A stretch of 64,000 bases of DNA. It comes from Flavobacterium sp. Its GTDB lineage: Bacteria > Bacteroidota > Bacteroidia > Flavobacteriales > Flavobacteriaceae. This document shows, piece after piece, positions 63,095 through 64,000 of the stretch. The stretch is taken from assembly GCF_004211145.1 (NCBI RefSeq), contig NZ_SEBS01000024.1:42332-106331 (forward strand). Direction: 5' to 3'. The notes under the pieces are model-generated. The model worked only from the letters and a program-made list of their open reading frames with translations. It did not search any database and had not been told where the DNA came from. The translations under genes were made by a program, and so were the position numbers. Position 1 is the stretch's first letter; every line of letters begins with the position of its first letter.

Positions 63095-64000
63095 ATGAAA
63101 ACAGCATACATAGTAAAAGCATACCGAACCGCCGTCGGCAAAGCCCCGAAAGGTTTATTCCGTTTCAAACGCCCCGATGAATTGGCCGCTGAAACGATCC
63201 AATACATGATGAACGAATTGCCCGACTTCGACAAGAAGCGCATCGACGACGTCATGGTCGGGAACGCGATGCCTGAAGCCGAACAAGGGTTGAACGTCGC
63301 GCGATTGATCTCACTGATGGGATTGAAAGTCGATGACGTTCCAGGAGTAACCGTGAACCGATATTGCGCGTCAGGACTCGAAACCGTTGCGATGGCAACC
63401 GCAAAAATCCAGTCGGGAATGGCCGATTGCATCATCGCCGGAGGAGCCGAAAGCATGAGTTTTATCCCGATGGGCGGCTACAAACCCGTACCCGATTACG
63501 CCGTCGCGAAAGAAGGCCACGAGGATTATTATTGGGGAATGGGATTGACCGCCGAAGCCGTAGCCAAACAATTCAACGTGTCGCGCGAAGACCAGGACGA
63601 ATTCGCATTCCAGTCGCACCAAAAAGCGTTGAAAGCGCAAGCCGAAGGGAAATTCGACAAGCAAATCGTACCGATTACGATCGAAGAAACCTACGTCGAC
63701 GCGAACGGCAAGAAAGCCACGCGTTCGTACGTCGTCAATAAAGACGAAGGACCGAGAGCCGACACATCGCGTGAAGCGCTCGCCAAATTGAAACCCGTTT
63801 TCGCCGCCGACGGATCGGTTACGGCCGGATCGTCGTCCCAAATGAGCGACGGAGCCGCGTTCGTGCTGATCATGAGCGAGGAAATGGTAAAAGAACTCAA
63901 CCTCGAACCGATTGCGCGTTTGGTGAGTTTCGCCGCCGCCGGGGTCGAGCCAAGAATCATGGGAATCGGTCCCGTAAAAGCAATTCCGAAAGCGCTCAAA
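63095..64000 (+). CDS. Acetyl-CoA C-acyltransferase (thiolase), 3' end beyond the window
   Basis: 302 codons are present, without a stop, which is why it is absent from the ORF track. It starts MKTAYIVKAYRTAVGKAPKG and has the nucleophilic cysteine in NRYCASGLE (about 91), AGGAESMS and GVEPRIMGIGP, all thiolase signatures. It carries out the last step of beta-oxidation. Full-length family members have about 390 residues, so the final quarter, with the GHP and CGG motifs, is missing. Confidence 0.95.
   Translation, partial: MKTAYIVKAYRTAVGKAPKGLFRFKRPDELAAETIQYMMNELPDFDKKRIDDVMVGNAMPEAEQGLNVARLISLMGLKVDDVPGVTVNRYCASGLETVAMATAKIQSGMADCIIAGGAESMSFIPMGGYKPVPDYAVAKEGHEDYYWGMGLTAEAVAKQFNVSREDQDEFAFQSHQKALKAQAEGKFDKQIVPITIEETYVDANGKKATRSYVVNKDEGPRADTSREALAKLKPVFAADGSVTAGSSSQMSDGAAFVLIMSEEMVKELNLEPIARLVSFAAAGVEPRIMGIGPVKAIPKALK

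Overview
The window looks like a chromosome segment from a Bacteroidota bacterium, most likely a member of the Flavobacteriaceae. The evidence is three secreted proteins with type IX (T9SS) C-terminal sorting domains, a bacillithiol deacetylase (BshB1), a lipoprotein-type Omp85 (TamL-like) beside TamB, a DUF3667 protein, a single-chain PurL, many Bacteroidota-style -7 boxes (TAnnTTTG) and almost no Shine-Dalgarno sites. No rRNA, CRISPR array, insertion sequence or prophage was found. One tRNA (His) was found.

Layout. 1-3136: end of a ligase-associated DNA-repair operon (upstream ORF tail, Lhr-type helicase, PdeM nuclease), followed by tandem repeats that copy the pdeM 3' end. 3622-4762: HipA-fold kinase plus DUF3037 protein. 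4834-6706: a PAS histidine kinase and a response regulator that appear fused by an internal deletion damaging both. 7258-14773: tamB and a tamL-like gene. 14827-19369 (minus): response regulator plus a 1385-residue hybrid kinase with two kinase cores. 19721-23486: ku and ligD (bacterial NHEJ), separated by a 16-bp tandem array. 23756-32740 (minus): large T9SS adhesin-like protein, L,D-transpeptidase, HPP membrane protein, patatin. 33010-39427: HNH/HTH-like protein, an envelope/stress-like group (SRPBCC, BrkB/YihY, acidic small protein), dienelactone hydrolase, DUF3667, M28 peptidase. 39711-46061 (minus): small exported proteins, a lone response regulator, tRNA-His, bshB1, and menF with a hotdog thioesterase. 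46157-54211: T9SS repeat protein, beta-helix lipoprotein, purL, PAS-LuxR regulator. 54329-64000: acyl-CoA ligase, delta-60 T9SS protein, GH43 enzyme (minus), then a MarR-fadN-like-thiolase beta-oxidation operon running off the end.

The most unusual feature is the intergenic DNA. Nearly every long gap holds its own repeat vocabulary, often with an inverted partner that would form a large hairpin. The standouts are: (i) three dispersed copies of a 121-125 bp GC-rich element placed 8-12 bp from stop codons (23494, 40138, 49234); (ii) an exactly 16-bp array before ligD whose unit also occurs three times, in frame, inside the ligD interdomain linker; (iii) two nearly identical ~107-bp CCATTAAGAA...TTCTTAATGG inverted-repeat elements plus a shorter relative; (iv) nested inverted repeats at 6727-6984; and (v) microsatellite-like arrays at 32.7, 37.2, 39.5, 41.6 and 44.2 kb. 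Several of these repeats have leaked into coding sequence or misleadingly extend ORFs. No new defence system was recognised; the repeat families are the best candidates for something undescribed.

All calls come from reading the sequence and the supplied translations. No database search was run. Domain positions are approximate.
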